NCBI RefSeq assembly: GCF_002776525.5
Contig: NC_045452.1
Span: 22,128,504-22,192,503, forward strand
Direction: 5' to 3'
DNA from: Piliocolobus tephrosceles
Taxonomy: Eukaryota > Chordata > Mammalia > Primates > Cercopithecidae
DNA: 64,000 bases
Shown: piece after piece, positions 1 to 12,264 of the stretch
Numbering within the stretch: position 1 is the stretch's first letter
Layout: the number at the start of each line of letters is the position of its first letter
Program-made: the position numbers and the translations under genes
Notes under the pieces: generated by a model
Database searches by the model: none
The model's input: the letters and a program-made list of their open reading frames with translations, nothing else
Told to the model about the DNA's origin: nothing

Positions 1-437
1 CCTGTGTCTTGTGCCCTCCGTTACTGTGCATTGACTGCTCCAGGTGTGTAATTGTGACAACTGCCGTGATTTGGAAAGTCTCTTTGTGCTGGGCCAATAG
101 AAAGGGGTTCCTGTTGTTCTGCTCTTGTCCTTTGTCTCCTCCCCTTTTCCCCCAGACCTCCCCCTTCTTCTTGTCAACTTGCTGGGAGCTTTGCTTTATT
201 GGTTGGCAGTGACCTAAGAACAGGATATGGTGAGGATGTCATGGAAGAGAAGAGCTCTTTCCGTGGTATTCTTGGGCAAGAGCCATGTCTACTAAGAGGT
301 TAGGTGACTTCAGTATACTTCTAAAATTCAGTGAGAGCGCCTTCTCTTCCACCACACTCTGGCATAGATACAGGCTTGCTGATCACCTCTCGTTTATTTT
401 TAAAACATTTTGATTACGTTAATTTGAGCTTTCCCTT

Positions 438-461
438 TTTTTTTTTTTTTTTTTTTTTTTT
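438..461. repeat. Poly-T tract
   Basis: A run of about 24 T with no Alu body attached, inside the probable TNRC6B 3' UTR. As RNA it would be a U-rich tract. Confidence 0.8.
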
Positions 462-2800
462 AACTAGTTACTTCTTTTGAAAACACTTGATTATTAGTGG
501 CTTAGAGGTGTGTGCATCTCTTGAACATCACAAACTTGGTTTCTACCTACCACATGAGTAGCCAAAAGAAAAGAAGCACTAATAGGGAAAGGGGTGTCTC
601 ACATCACATAGAGGACCTCTGCCGGCAATTAGATCCAGCGCCGTGACCTAACTTTAAGTGTTTAAAAAAAGTTCAGATCTCTGAGACACTGTGAAGAAAT
701 GGATGGTTCATGTTAACATCTCTGATCCCTCAGTCCCCAACCCTGGACATGTTTCATTTACAGCATTCATAGGAGTTAACTTAGTGTTGCAAGTTAAGGT
801 TCCAAACCAAATTATTTAATCAGAGTCCCCCCAATAAATCATTATCCATTTATTGCCAGTTAGTTTTATTTATAGTAACTTGATTTTCTATGAATATGGC
901 TCCTGTTCTAAGAATTTTCCCACCTCTTCTGACATGAATGTAGCATTAAGTTAGCAATGGGTTCTTCCAAACTTCTGTGGGTTGAACATGGTATGTAAGG
1001 TATGTAAGAGGAAAGAGAAAGGAAAAGATAAAACTCCTGCCTAAGAATTTGGAAGCACCTTTATTAATACATATATCTTGCAGAAACTAGAAGTTCATGG
1101 GCTGTTAAACTTTTTGCAAATATTCACTCATTTTTACCACTTTTTTTTTGGGAGAGGGGTGTGATTTTTGTAGGGTTAACAGCCAGATTCCATTTCGACC
1201 TCAGATGCTGTGTACTTTTTAATTTCATTTTTTATATTCTGCCATCTTGACTCTTCTCTAAAACAGAATGAAAATGTCTGCATGCTGAGCAAAATGCTTA
1301 TGCCAAGCCTGTTTTTCCCTGCAGAGTAAACAGGATGTTTTCAGCAGACTTGACTGTAATAGCCATCTCTAAGAGTAGGGAACAATTGAGTCTTTCTGTA
1401 GAAACGATCCCTTTTTTCCCCATCCTCAGAGTTAAAATTCAACATTTAAAGCTTTATAGGTTATTGTTTTAGATGTGAGGTTTTTGTTTTTAAGTATCTA
1501 TAAGATCTTTCGGAGTGAGATACATTTTTAGCTGGTTAAAAAAATCAAACTTTCCTCTCCAGTGTTTTTGCCAAGTTTTGTCACACTTCATGTGTACGCA
1601 TTAACTACACTTCTTAGTGTTACTGAAAAAAAAAAAAAAAAAAGCCTGGTTCTTTAATTGTGTTTTTCCTCCTGTGAGTGGGCAACTAAAGCCACTTGAT
1701 AATGTGGATGAAAATATTGTAGCCTGTGTGTATACAATGAATTGTCAGTCTTCAGACCTCATGGTCATTGAGAAAATAGGGAACCTACAACCCCTGCTGC
1801 GCAGCACACCACACCCCCTTTACTTCTTTATCTGCTAGTACAGGGAGTCCGTACAGTCAAGGAACACACAGATATACATATTGCTGTTGAGGACATCGTC
1901 ATTCTGTAAGAAAACAGAATATTATCTAGATTTTCCAGAGTTTGTGCACACCCTGTGGTAACAGTCTGTGGGTTTATGGCCAGCACCAAAAGTGTGTGTA
2001 TTTTCAGAAATGGTCCGTATTTGTCAGTGATAGTGTTTTGTTTGTTTTTTTTTCTTGATCTTAAATTCGACAAAGGGGGTGGTAATATGACATTCTTTAG
2101 ATTTGAAATAATTACCAGCTCCAAATATCTATGAACATAGTAATAACTTAATAAAAATTTGACCTCGACCCTCCCTAACCAGCTCACCATACCTCCCCCA
2201 CCCCGTGTCTCTGAAGAAAGAGGCCGTGAACATCTACGAGGTGGTAAAGGGGGGCATTGGTCCGGGGAGTGGAGAGCTACTCCAGCAGCTCAGCACCACA
2301 CTGCCCTCATGCATGTGGCCACCAGGACTAGATCCGAGTGATTGTGGCGTACCCCTAACATTTGAGTCATTTTTAAGCTGTCAAGTCTTTTGTCGTAACC
2401 TCCTACCGCCACCCAAAAAAGTAACGAAAGTTGCAGTAACTGCCAGTGTTTGCCTCGCCGAATTTAGATCGTTCCCTTTTCAGTTAACTATATACCTGAA
2501 TTTGTTTTTAACGAGAAACTATACATGGCCAGGAAAAATGGTACTACCTTGGCCAAAGGGCCTTTGCAAAAAGCTCAGTCTTCAGTTCTTCACTGTGACC
2601 AACGCTTGTTTTGTTCATGGAAGGGGAAAGATCAGATAAATAGGCAAGAAGTATTCTGTTTTAAATAAAGAGTAAATAGTGTTCGTTTAAAGCACTCTGT
2701 GCCTCAGCTTCCTATTCAAACTGTAAATTATTGCTTTGGAAATAAATTCCCAATTATAATTGACCCATTTCTAGCCAATATCAATAAGTTGGGATGGTGG

Positions 2801-2829
2801 TTTTGTTTGTTTGTTTGTTTGTTTGTTTT
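2801..2829. repeat. (GTTT)n microsatellite
   Basis: About seven tandem GTTT units within the putative 3' UTR; likely polymorphic in length. Confidence 0.85.
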
Positions 2830-5674
2830 CCAAAAAGGGAAATTCCTCTTCACTGCTCACAGTAAGCAGCAAAAGACAGTTGTCGAGGTGGCTCATGATG
2901 CTGCTGCAGCAGAGCTGTGAAAGGAAGTGCTTTTCCTTCCCTCCCACCCTCCGCCCTCCGGAATCTGGTGTTCCTTCCCCTGAGGCTACTGAAAGGTGTG
3001 TACAACTCCCAGAGGGGTGGGTGTAAAAGTTGACTGGAGGCAAAGTGGAGTGGCCTTATTGCCAGGAGACTAGCCCTACAGAAGAGCTTTACAGAGAGGA
3101 GGACAGTACATCCTATGTGTGTTCGCCAAAAATGGGAAAGGTGGGTATTTAGGCAAAACAAAAACCTTTGAATCCCTTTAAGAAGTTACGTACCTTTTAA
3201 AGGTAGAGTTTCTCACCAAGTGATGCATTTTAGCATGACACTTCTTGCCAGAAATTTTGGGATAATTTAGAATAAATGTGTTTAAAACATCATCCATCCC
3301 CCTTTTTAAATTTTGTCTAAGGAATTAAGTATAGTATTTCTGAATGTGCCTTTGTGAGTACAGAGACCGTCTGTTCTAGGAAGAGGCTGTCCATTGGATA
3401 CAAACAGAAAGACGGTCAGCTTAAGTCTTTAGGGAAGTCAGAGTTCCTCCTGGAAGTCCCAGGGGCAGCTGTTGAGATTTCATTAGCATCAATATTGCAC
3501 AGTGTAGAGCTGAGTGGAAGAGATTCTGGGACTTGGGAGAGGAGACAGTTAGGGGAAGGTACCCAGGCGACGCAGACCCAGGTTCGTCCAAGAGCGCAGG
3601 TTTACACATCTGCATTCCCTGATTTTCTGTGTGTGTGTGTTTGTGCTCCTGTGGCTGTGGCTGTTTCGTTTTCTGTTTTTCTGTAAGCACTGGAGAATTG
3701 GAATATGGTGATACTTGTGACACATTCACGCATGTAAACAAGGCATTTTCCAGCTTCTGCCGTGTGCAGAGCGAGCAGCACACTTTTACCCTTTGAGTCC
3801 TGTCCTGAGGCGGCCGTTATGTTCCTACATGGGCGTCACACCACGTTGCTGTTGATGCCAACAGGGTATTACACACAAGGAAAAGGGGTTTTGAAGAGTT
3901 AAGATTGAAGTGTTTGAGAAAGAAAAGAGAAAAATCTGAAATCATGTTTTGTTTCTTCAGCGCTATTACAGTTGAACACAGAAATCTGCAGTGTCTCTAT
4001 TTGTTCTTATGTTTTAAACAATTTCACCTCTTCTCCCCACTCCCATCTTCTAAAGAAATATCTAATTTCTAAAGAAATGCTAAGGGCCATTTCCATGATT
4101 CCTCAGAGCTCCCCCAAAGAGGAAAACAGTCCCTCCCGCTCCATTCCTTCAGCTTCGTTCAGGAAGACACAGGGAGGAGAGATGCTGCTTCTGCGCTTTG
4201 CTCTCATTCCTCTCTCATGGCCTTGAAATGTATTATTATGCAAATGTGAATTTTGATACTGAATTTAAGAAGAGGTTGGATTTTTTTCTTTTTTCAAAAA
4301 AAAAAAAGTCCCACATGTGGTCATCGTCGCTTCTTTATGTTGTAAGGTGAATTGTAACTATGCATTCTGCAAAGGGTGGGGGGAAGAGAGGGCAGAAAGG
4401 GGACGGGAGTAGCTTTGCATCCTTGTTCTCCAGTTTCTGTGTCCATGGTGTCCCCGTGTCCTGGAGGGAAAGGGGAGTGAGAGACGATGTGGTGAGGTCA
4501 GCACAGTGAGACAGACCTCTGAGTCCTCTTGCCACTGTTGCTGGCAGGTCTGATGGCCAGGTAAATTCCAGGGGCCGGCAGTTCCTGTCAACCAGTGTGG
4601 TTCAGGATTCTTGATCCTAGCCGTGCAGCGTTAATCCACTGTAGCAATGGAACTCCACAGGCTCCAGTGTTCTCTGGAAAAAGTACTCATCCTTTCCTGA
4701 ATCCAGAGCCCTTCAAGCTCAGGAAACCACGCCTCACGCGTGCTGACCTGAAAGTTAATCTTAGGTCAGTTTTGAAAAACTCCGCCTCCTCTCTCCTTTT
4801 TCATATTTCTTTCTTTTTAATCATGTTTAAGTGAACTGACTCTGAGTTACAAGGAACTGTCCTGCTTTGTGGGGAAGAGGGCTGTTGCTCGGCAGGCAAA
4901 AAAGTTTTATCTTCCCTACTCACCATCCCTCTCTCTGCTTCCCTTGCGTTTGGCAGGCTGTATGAAGCCAGTGAGCTGCGAGGTGTTTTGACAGGAGAGG
5001 TCTGCATGCAGCCTCTTCTTTGTCCTAACAATTCCTTTGTTGATCTTGCCTGTGATAAATCATAGCGCCTGCATTGCTCTGGTCTAGGCATCATTTGCAA
5101 CACACGGTATCGTAAGCAAGAGATTGTTCTGCCTATATTCAGTGTTTTCCATGCAGCAATTCTTGTTGTTGACGTTCACAGTACTGTAACGAGTAACAGA
5201 CTTGATCACAGTCTCCTCGTGCCTGTGCAGGGCTGCACAGGCATGATCTTATCAGGGTTCCAATCTGTTAGATTGCCTTTAAACAAAAACAACAACAAAA
5301 AATAAAATCCTGACGTTTCAACTGTCTCACACAAAATAATACCTCGAGGTACATTTCCCCCTGCAATGTAAACCCTTAACTCCTCTCTCCTTTCTGACAT
5401 CAGTGGATTATCCTTTTTAAAATATGAACATGTAAATAGCAGGATAACTTTAAAAAACATTTTCTTTGCTGTGAAAGTAACCCTAAAATATGTTTTCTTC
5501 TTTTGTTTTTTTGGTTTTTGTTTTTAAGCCATCAGAAGTTTCAGATCTTACTCTTTCATGTTTAAGAAGAAAGAGCAGAGCAGGTTGGGGGAGCGGGTTT
5601 GCATTTGTGGTGGAGGGGTGTTCTCTCCATTGCCTCCCACACAGTGACAGCAGACCAGTATGTAAACCCTGTCT

Positions 5675-5996
5675 TGACTGGGCATGGTGGCTCACACCTG
5701 TAATCCCAGCACTTTAGGAGGCTGAGGTGGGCGGATCACCTGAGGTCAGGAGTTTAACACCAGCCTGGCCAATATGGTGAAACCCCGTCTCTACTAAAAA
5801 TACAAAAAATCAGCCGGACGCAGTGGCGCGCGCCTGTGGTCCCAGCTGCTTGGGAGGCTAAGGCAGAAGAATTGCTCGAACCCGGGAGACAGAGGTTGTG
5901 GTGAGCCAAGATTGTGCCACTGCACTCCAGTGTGGGCAACAGAGTGAGACTTCAACTCAAAAAAAAATAAAAAAACACACACACACACACAAAAAC
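5675..5996 (+). mobile_element. Alu (sense) in the probable TNRC6B 3' UTR
   Basis: Full-length Alu beginning at TGGGCATGGTGGCTCA and ending in an A-rich tail that has become a CA repeat (5975-5990). Short imperfect target-site duplication of the type AAACCCTGTCTT on both sides. It is the only Alu in the first 9.1 kb. Confidence 0.9.
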
Positions 5997-7255
5997 CCCT
6001 GTCTTAAATAGCTGCCATCTCTTCCAGCAATCTAGTGCCAGGGTGAGAAGTGTCTGAATTTCTCTCTTCCAGAAGATCCATCCCCTGGAGGGACTCCAGA
6101 ATGTTCTCCACACAATACCTGGAGCTCTCAACCTTTCTTGATTCAGACACACACATATACACCCCTTGAGTAACTCAGTATCATTTTGTAGTTCACAAAG
6201 GGATGTAGCCCCTGGCATCTCGGTTTGTGCTGTAGAATCCATAGCCTTGTCACTTTGTGATGCTCTGGAAATGTACCGATTTCTTACTTGGGAGGAAACT
6301 TGTATAGGGAGATGCGCAAACCACCCTGAAAGCCATGTGCATCCTCAGCTCTTCCATTAGCCCCTCCATGAGCTTGAAGCTGACATTAAGTAGAGGGAAA
6401 TGCTTTTAACAAATGCTGCTCATGTGGATCTATCAGCTATTGCTTGCCTAGATTTGGGCACCCATGAAGCAGGGTTGGAATGGATCATTTTGAATTGCTT
6501 CTTCACTGATACCCCCTTCGCCCCCATCTTTAAGATAAACCCTTTACTAGTCAAGAAGCCCTTTTCAGTTGGATCTCACTGATCTTGTATAGTGACGACT
6601 TCCTTTGAAGGAAGAAGCTTGATTATAAGTGCATGCATATTATCCACCCACCTTCTGATTTGGGCACTGTTGACCTTGGAATTTTATTTATTTTGTTTAT
6701 CTGGAGGCCCTTTTTCTATCAGTCTCTGATCCCTCATGGGTTCTGCCTGCCCTTATATCTCTTATACAATGCTCCCAAAGGGCTTTGCTGATCTCTGCAC
6801 TTCTTTCCTGGGACACTCCCCCACCACCACCCTTTGCACACACCAGTGACCAAAGTGTATGCAGTGATCTCACAGAAGACATCAAAAATGGTGCATGCAC
6901 CGTGAATGTGCTCAAAGAGACACGTGCACAAGATTCTGCACCCTTGGCCTTAATCTCAGTATGACTTAAGGTGCAGGAACATTTTTAACAGGTATTAAAA
7001 AAACAAAAAACCCTTCTGGGAGGAAAAAAATAAAAAGCAGATACAACAGCTCAACTGTTCCCACTCCTAACTCTCCACTATGTGCTTATAACTTCACATT
7101 CTGTGCCCACCCCGCCACTCACCTCATCCCTGTTTTGCGTAACCAAAAAACAGACAACAAAAGCAACCTGAGGAGAGGTTTCTGGACTATTTTATCTGTC
7201 TCCATTTAGATGGAGATACAAATGCTGCTTTGGGTTCCATAATCCTAGGGGGCTA

Positions 7256-7263
7256 TGTTTACA
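7256..7263 (+). promoter_or_regulatory. miR-30 family 8-mer seed match (candidate)
   Basis: TGTTTACA, the 8-mer match to the miR-30 seed, lies 27 bases after a TGCTGCT (miR-15/16 seed match, 7223-7229) in the putative TNRC6B 3' UTR. The motif is seen directly; function is inferred. Confidence 0.3.
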
Positions 7264-7783
7264 TAGTAAAATACATCCTACCAAATCAGGAAACAGTGAA
7301 TAATGGGAGTCACTTCACAGAGGAGGACCTGGGGGGCCTAGCAGAGGAGGATAGGTAGAGAAGTACCATTTTAATTATTTGTGACTTGTGGCTTCCTTCC
7401 TCCTCTCCTCCTCCCTCCACGTCTCTGTTTGCCCCCTTTAGACAGAAGGTGCAGAAAAGGGCATCAAAAAGAGGCTGGATTTTTTCAAAGGCAGCTTTCC
7501 AACTTTGCACACAAACAGGTAACAGGAAGGTACAGCAAAACTCCTCTCATCTGAGACACTGTCAGCAGAAACAAAACCTGTAAAAATGACTAATCAGCTG
7601 CACATATTGATGCTCTCTGCAAGTTACCTTTAAGTGTTTTTTTTTTTTTCTTATACTTGAAGTTGCTTTTACGATATTATTTTGGTGGCTTTCTTTTCTC
7701 TCTTTGATGGGCAATAAAGAAAGTAGATGATGGGATTTAAGGACGCCTGGGGGGAGAAAAGGGAGGATGTGGCATTGTCTTTT

Positions 7784-7799
7784 TTTTTTTTTTTTTTTT
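7784..7799. repeat. Poly-T tract
   Basis: Homopolymer T run in the distal part of the putative 3' UTR, without an associated Alu body. Confidence 0.7.
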
Positions 7800-8402
7800 A
7801 ACATAGAGGTTTAATCAAACTCCCATATGTTGAAATTGCTCCTCATATTACTGGTTTTACATGGACACAGAAACTAGGCACTTTAGAGGTGCACTTGCAT
7901 GGCAGGCTGGGCCCCCTTTTCTATATTTTATTTTCCTTTTTAGTATAGTGGTACTTAAAATCACTGGTTCACTTAAAAAAAACAAACAATAAAATGTTAA
8001 ACTCTACTAATGTACAAATAAGCTGAAAAGTTGCATTTTATGTGTATTTTTTGCCATAGCAGGTACTGTATTTCTCATGCTGGATTTCAACAACAAAAAA
8101 AAAATTATCAAAAACAAACAAAAAAAACTAAAGGGTGGTGTTTTATTGGATTGTGACAGGTTGAGTCATAAGGAATTAAGTCGTCGTCATTTCATTAAAA
8201 CTGAGAGATGATGTAATGCATATATAAGAGTTTTCTGAAGGGTTTTTTTGGGCTTTTCAACAGCTTATTTTTGTTTTTGTTTAGTTTTTTTATTTTATTT
8301 TATTTTGGAAAGATATGATTGTATTATGTGCAACTCAGTTGCTTACATTATAACTACAAAATATTTTTGGGTTCCTGGAAAAAAAAAAAAAGAAAAAAGA
8401 CT

Positions 8403-8408
8403 AATAAA
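8403..8408 (+). terminator. TNRC6B: Poly(A) signal, probable TNRC6B transcript end
   Basis: Canonical AATAAA preceded by an A-rich stretch (8379-8400) and followed within 40 bases by a T/GT-rich segment, as expected for cleavage near 8420-8430. Distance to the ADSL start matches the human spacing as remembered. Other AATAAA hexamers upstream (for example near 2665, 2741 and 3272) could serve as proximal sites. Confidence 0.5.
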
Positions 8409-8430
8409 TGTGTTTGGCTGCTAAGCATTT

Positions 8431-9117
8431 ACTATTGTGGTTTCCTGTTTTATTCTGCCAGTTTAATTTGTTCATTTGTTGAATATTTATATATTTTTTT
8501 TATTACTCTTCTTTCCCTGCTCCACATGTAAAAGCTGTCAGAAATTCAACATTTGAATTTGGGCCACAACTTTGTCTATCTTTTCTTGTTTTTGTTAGGA
8601 TTGTTGGGTTGGCTGGTTGGTTTGTGCTGCTCACCGCCTGCCCCAGTGCTGAATACCGTCTGCCACAGTGCAGGGTTCAAATTCTCTAAGACAAATTGAT
8701 GTTCTCCTTCTGCCTTTGGCTGTTGTCTTGTTTAATCCTAATTTGCATTTGGAATGAGAACATGAGAAGAGAGAAGATGCCTGCCTAGAGTTCTGCTGCA
8801 TCCCACTGCTGCGGTGCCCGAGGATGATAACCAGCGAGTTAGCTTTGTCCAGAAAATGCCCTGTGAGTGCTCCTCTGCCCTGCTTCGGGTGCTGCAACAC
8901 TGCTGAGGAGCATAACCGTAACCATTGGGCTAGATTTTCCCCATCTCCGATGTATTTATGGTTAGCTGTTAAAATAGAGACTTGTTAGATATGTAACTGT
9001 GAAACACCTCTAGAATGGTAAAGAGGAAGAAGGGACAGGAACTAATATTTCCTCATTTCCAGGTACTTTTGTATCTTATTTTATTCTCAGAATGCTGTGA
9101 GAAAAAATCATTAGGAA
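8431..9117. other. Intergenic unique sequence, TNRC6B to ADSL
   Basis: No repeat family, gene or RNA recognised. If the poly(A) site at 8403 is not the last one, part of this may still be transcribed. Confidence 0.5.
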
Positions 9118-9126
9118 GCTCAGAAT

Positions 9127-9441
9127 GTTTTATTTTTATTTTATTTTTTTATTTATTTTTGAGATGGAGTCTCACTGTCGCCCAGGCTAGAGTGCAGTGG
9201 CCGGATCTCAGCTCACCACAACCTCTGTCTCCCGGGTTCAAGCGATTCTCCTGCCTCAGCTTCCCGAGTAGCTGGGATTACAGACACACGCCACCACACC
9301 CAGCTAATTTGTGTGTGTTTAGTAGAGACAGGGTTTCACCATGTTGGCCAGGCTGGTTTCGAACTCCTGACCTCAGGTGATCTGCCCGCCTCAGCCTCCC
9401 AAAGTGCTGGGATTAGTGGCATGAGCCACCGTGCCCAACTG
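9127..9441 (-). mobile_element. Alu (antisense)
   Basis: Full-length Alu with T-rich head, flanked by the duplication GCTCAGAAT (about 9118-9126 and after 9441). Confidence 0.95.
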
Positions 9442-9464
9442 GCTCAGAATAATTTAATTAGCCA

Positions 9465-9560
9465 ATAGAAGGTTGCACTGATTGGGTGCTTACTATAAGC
9501 CGAGCACTATTCTAAGCATGTGATGTCTATGCATTCTGTTCACTGAAACTCACTGTCATG
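9465..9560 (+). mobile_element. MIR fragment
   Basis: Contains the MIR-like run GGGTGCTTACTATAAGCCGAG followed by CACTATTCTAAGCATGTGATG; diverged core fragment. Confidence 0.6.
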
Positions 9561-9606
9561 GGTGAAACCAAAATAGGAAACCAGATTGGAATCAAAACTT
9601 ATACCA

Positions 9607-9901
9607 AGGCTGGGCGCAGTGGCTCATGCTTGTAATCCCAGTATTTTGGGAGGCCAAGGTGGGCAGATCACTGGAGTTCCGGAGTTTGAGACCAGCTAGG
9701 CCAACATGGTGAAACCCTGTCTCTACTAAAAATACAAAAATTAGCCAGGTGTGGTGGTGCATGCCTGTAATGCCAGATACTTGGGAGCCTGAGACAGGAG
9801 AATCACTTGAACCCAGGAGGCGGAGATTGCAGTTAGCCGAGATTGCGCCATTGCACTTCAGCCTGGGTGACAAAGCGAGACTACGTCTTAAAAAAAAAAA
9901 A
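9607..9901 (+). mobile_element. Alu (sense)
   Basis: Full-length, from GGCTGGGCGCAGTGGCTCA to an A tail at 9890-9901; moderately diverged (AluS-like). Confidence 0.95.
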
Positions 9902-10235
9902 GTTATGCCCAAATGCCTCTGCTGAAAAATACCTGGATTCTGAGAAAAGGTCTTAAAGAAGGCCTGTTGTACAAAGTGGTAGGCCATGTGCCATCGCGTC
10001 TGTCATCACAAAAGAAGTAAACCTTGAAAAACGGGTAAGAAGAGACGCACCAGCTGTTCAAAAACATGGAGGGCCTGCCTGTCACAGGTAGGTGCTCTTA
10101 CTGAGATCATTGCAGAGACTATAAAGACCTTTGTTACCAAAGGCTTTGTTTTAAATTTGAATTATCTTAAAAATGTATGAATGGCTAAGGAGTAATATGT
10201 TGTGGAATTAAAGGTGATTGTTAAGACTTTGGCGT
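9902..10235. other. Unique intergenic sequence
   Basis: No feature recognised between the Alu at 9607 and the L2 relic that begins near 10240. Confidence 0.5.
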
Positions 10236-10779
10236 CTGACCCAGTTTTCCTCATCACAGATGTGTCCTTCCATCATCTTGGGTGACTTTAGTGTCCACAT
10301 GGAAAATCCACCTATGACTTGAGCTTCTGAACCCTTCCTCCAGCCCACCCCAGCCACACATACCCATGCTCACCCAAAATTGCTCTCCTCCAGAGTCACT
10401 AATTTCAGCATCCTGGACCATGACCTCCTCTCATCCCTACTGGCTCCCACTCCTCTGGCTATGTTGACTTCATCAACCATACCCACCTAATCCAGTTTAG
10501 ATTCTGTAGCCTGTAATTTCAGTAACACGCTTGCTAATACCCATACTTTACCTGCCGCTCTGTTTTCTTGACACCTACCTGACCACATTCCCACTTTGTC
10601 CCCCTGCACCCAAAAGCAGCCCAGCATTGCTGGAAAAAAAAAAAAAAAAGTCACTACAGGGCGTATGAGGACTTCCGTAAATCCACTGTAACCTACCCCC
10701 TAGTGAGACCTTGACACTGTCCAGCAGGCTTCCTGTGTTCTCTGATCAGCTCACTCTACCACTTCTTTCCCAATTACGT

Positions 10780-11042
10780 TGTTTATTTTAGAGGCAAGGT
10801 CTGTGTTGCCCAGGCTGGAGTGTAGTGGTGTGATCATAGTTCACTGTAACCTCGACCTTCTGGGTTCAAGTGATCCTCCTGCCCCAACCCCTGGAGTAAC
10901 TAGGATTACAGGTGTGTGCCACCACACCTGGCTAATTTTTTGTAGAGATGAGGTCTCACTGTGTTGCCCAGGCTGGCCTTATCCTTCTGCCTCAGCCTCC
11001 CAAAGTGCTGGGATTACAAAAGTGAGCCACCATGTGCAGCTA
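10780..11042 (-). mobile_element. Alu (antisense), diverged, AluJ-like
   Basis: Recognisable GCCCAGGCTGGAGTG and CCTCCCAAAGTGCTGGGATT blocks; internally shortened; inserted in the L2 relic. Confidence 0.9.
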
Positions 11043-11659
11043 CCCTTCCCAATTTAAGACCTTTTCTGATTTCAAATCTTAACGCCCTTTCTCCCTCAAC
11101 TGAGGACTTTGCCTACTAGTACACAGATAAAATTAGAGTTATCAGAAAAATGCCCTCAAATTCCTGCTTTCAAACTATGAGAGAGAGGTCTGTCTCCCTT
11201 CTTATTCTGGTTCCTTCTCCGTTGCTCAGGATCCTTCCTTTCTTGCCTTCTGGTAACTTTTACCTCTGTTACCCATTCTGTCTCCATGTGTTCACTGGGG
11301 CCCTCGCTCCCTCCACATGCTCAAGTCCATCCCATAATAAAGCTCATATTCCAGCTGCTGCCTTGCCAACTGCTGCCACAGTTTTACTCTCCAGAAATGT
11401 TCTCGCTTCTGCTTACAGTCTTCCAATCTGGTTTCTGCACCTATCATTTCACTAAAAGAGCTTTCTTGAAGGTCACTAACAAGTCCCTAAGTCCAGTGGA
11501 CATGACCATTTGCCTTTATAAGACCACAAATCCTAGATTTCCTTCTGTGTTCTGATGTGTTCCTCTGTCTCCTGTATCTCTCACGCTTTCATCCTCACCT
11601 AGCCAGGAAATGTTGGGTTGCATCAGTGCTCAAACCCAGGCCTTCCTTTGTTTGCTGTA

Positions 11660-11955
11660 TACTAGGGTCTTACTCTGTTGTCCAGGCTGGACTGCAGTGG
11701 CACAGTCATAGCTCATAGCAGCCCCCAAGTCCTGGACTCAAGTGATCCTCCTGTCCCAGCCTCCCAAGTAGCTGGGACTACAGGCGTGCACCACCATGAC
11801 CAGCTACTTAAATTTTTATTTTATTTTTTTTTTTGTTAGAGACAGGGTCTTGCAGTTTTACCCAGGCTGGTCTCAAACTCCTGGCCTCCAGCGATCCTTC
11901 CACTTTGGCCTCCCCCAAGTGCTGGATTACAGTCATGAGCCATCATGCCAGCCCA
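11660..11955 (-). mobile_element. Alu (antisense), AluJ-like
   Basis: From GGGTCTTACTCTGTTGTCC to GAGCCATCATGCCAGCC; diverged; inserted in the L2 relic. Confidence 0.9.
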
Positions 11956-12264
11956 TTCGTTTTTCTTAGCTACACCAAGCTCATGCCCCCTCAAGGCTGT
12001 AAACACTTGTTTCCTGTGCCTGGAATGCCCTTTCCCCTGGGTATTTGCCTGGTCTCTGCCCAAATGTGAGACCTTGCCCGATTATCCTATCCAAAAACGG
12101 TTGTCAGAACTCTCAGACCCACCCTGTTTCTATGCTCGTCTTGCTACATTTTCTTCATAAAACTTAACCACTCTGTAAAATTGTCTTATTTCTTCATTTT
12201 CCATCTCCCGTATTGGAATATAAGCACCAAAAAGGGCAGGTTCACCTGCTCCGGGGCCTAAAGC

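Larger units (their letters stand above)
1..8430 (+). other. TNRC6B: Probable TNRC6B 3' UTR (distal part)
   Basis: No ORF here has convincing coding character; those present are short and open into AT-rich or simple sequence. The stretch is nearly free of interspersed repeats (one Alu in 8.4 kb, against one per 500-800 bp elsewhere), is rich in T runs, and ends at a canonical AATAAA. In the human genome, from memory, TNRC6B lies directly upstream of ADSL on the same strand, has a 3' UTR of roughly ten kilobases, and ends about 10-11 kb before the ADSL start; the distance here (about 8.43 to 18.95 kb) agrees. TNRC6B encodes a GW182-family scaffold that binds Argonaute and recruits deadenylases in miRNA silencing. 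Assignment rests on synteny and composition, not on recognised coding sequence. The alternative is unassigned intergenic DNA. Confidence 0.6.
10240..12250 (+). mobile_element. L2 LINE relic (endonuclease, RT and 3' end remnants), broken by Alus
   Basis: Old non-LTR retrotransposon in sense orientation. Near 10275-10310 the translation reads like the endonuclease motif GDFxxH (here ILGDFSVHMENP). Near 11425-11500 it reads QSGFCTYHFTKRAFLKVTN, which resembles the L2 reverse-transcriptase block QSGFRxxHSTETAL. From about 11975 it matches the L2 3' end (CCTGGAATGCCCTTTCCCC ... CTGCCCAAATGTGAGACC). Stop codons and gaps run throughout. Two Alus (10780, 11660) interrupt it. No activity is possible. 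Confidence 0.6.

Noticed and set aside
2205..2639. 144-codon ORF in the first block, possible TNRC6B coding end
   Set aside because: No GW repeats, RRM or other TNRC6B features, and a Cys/Phe/Leu-rich random-looking translation; read as 3' UTR.
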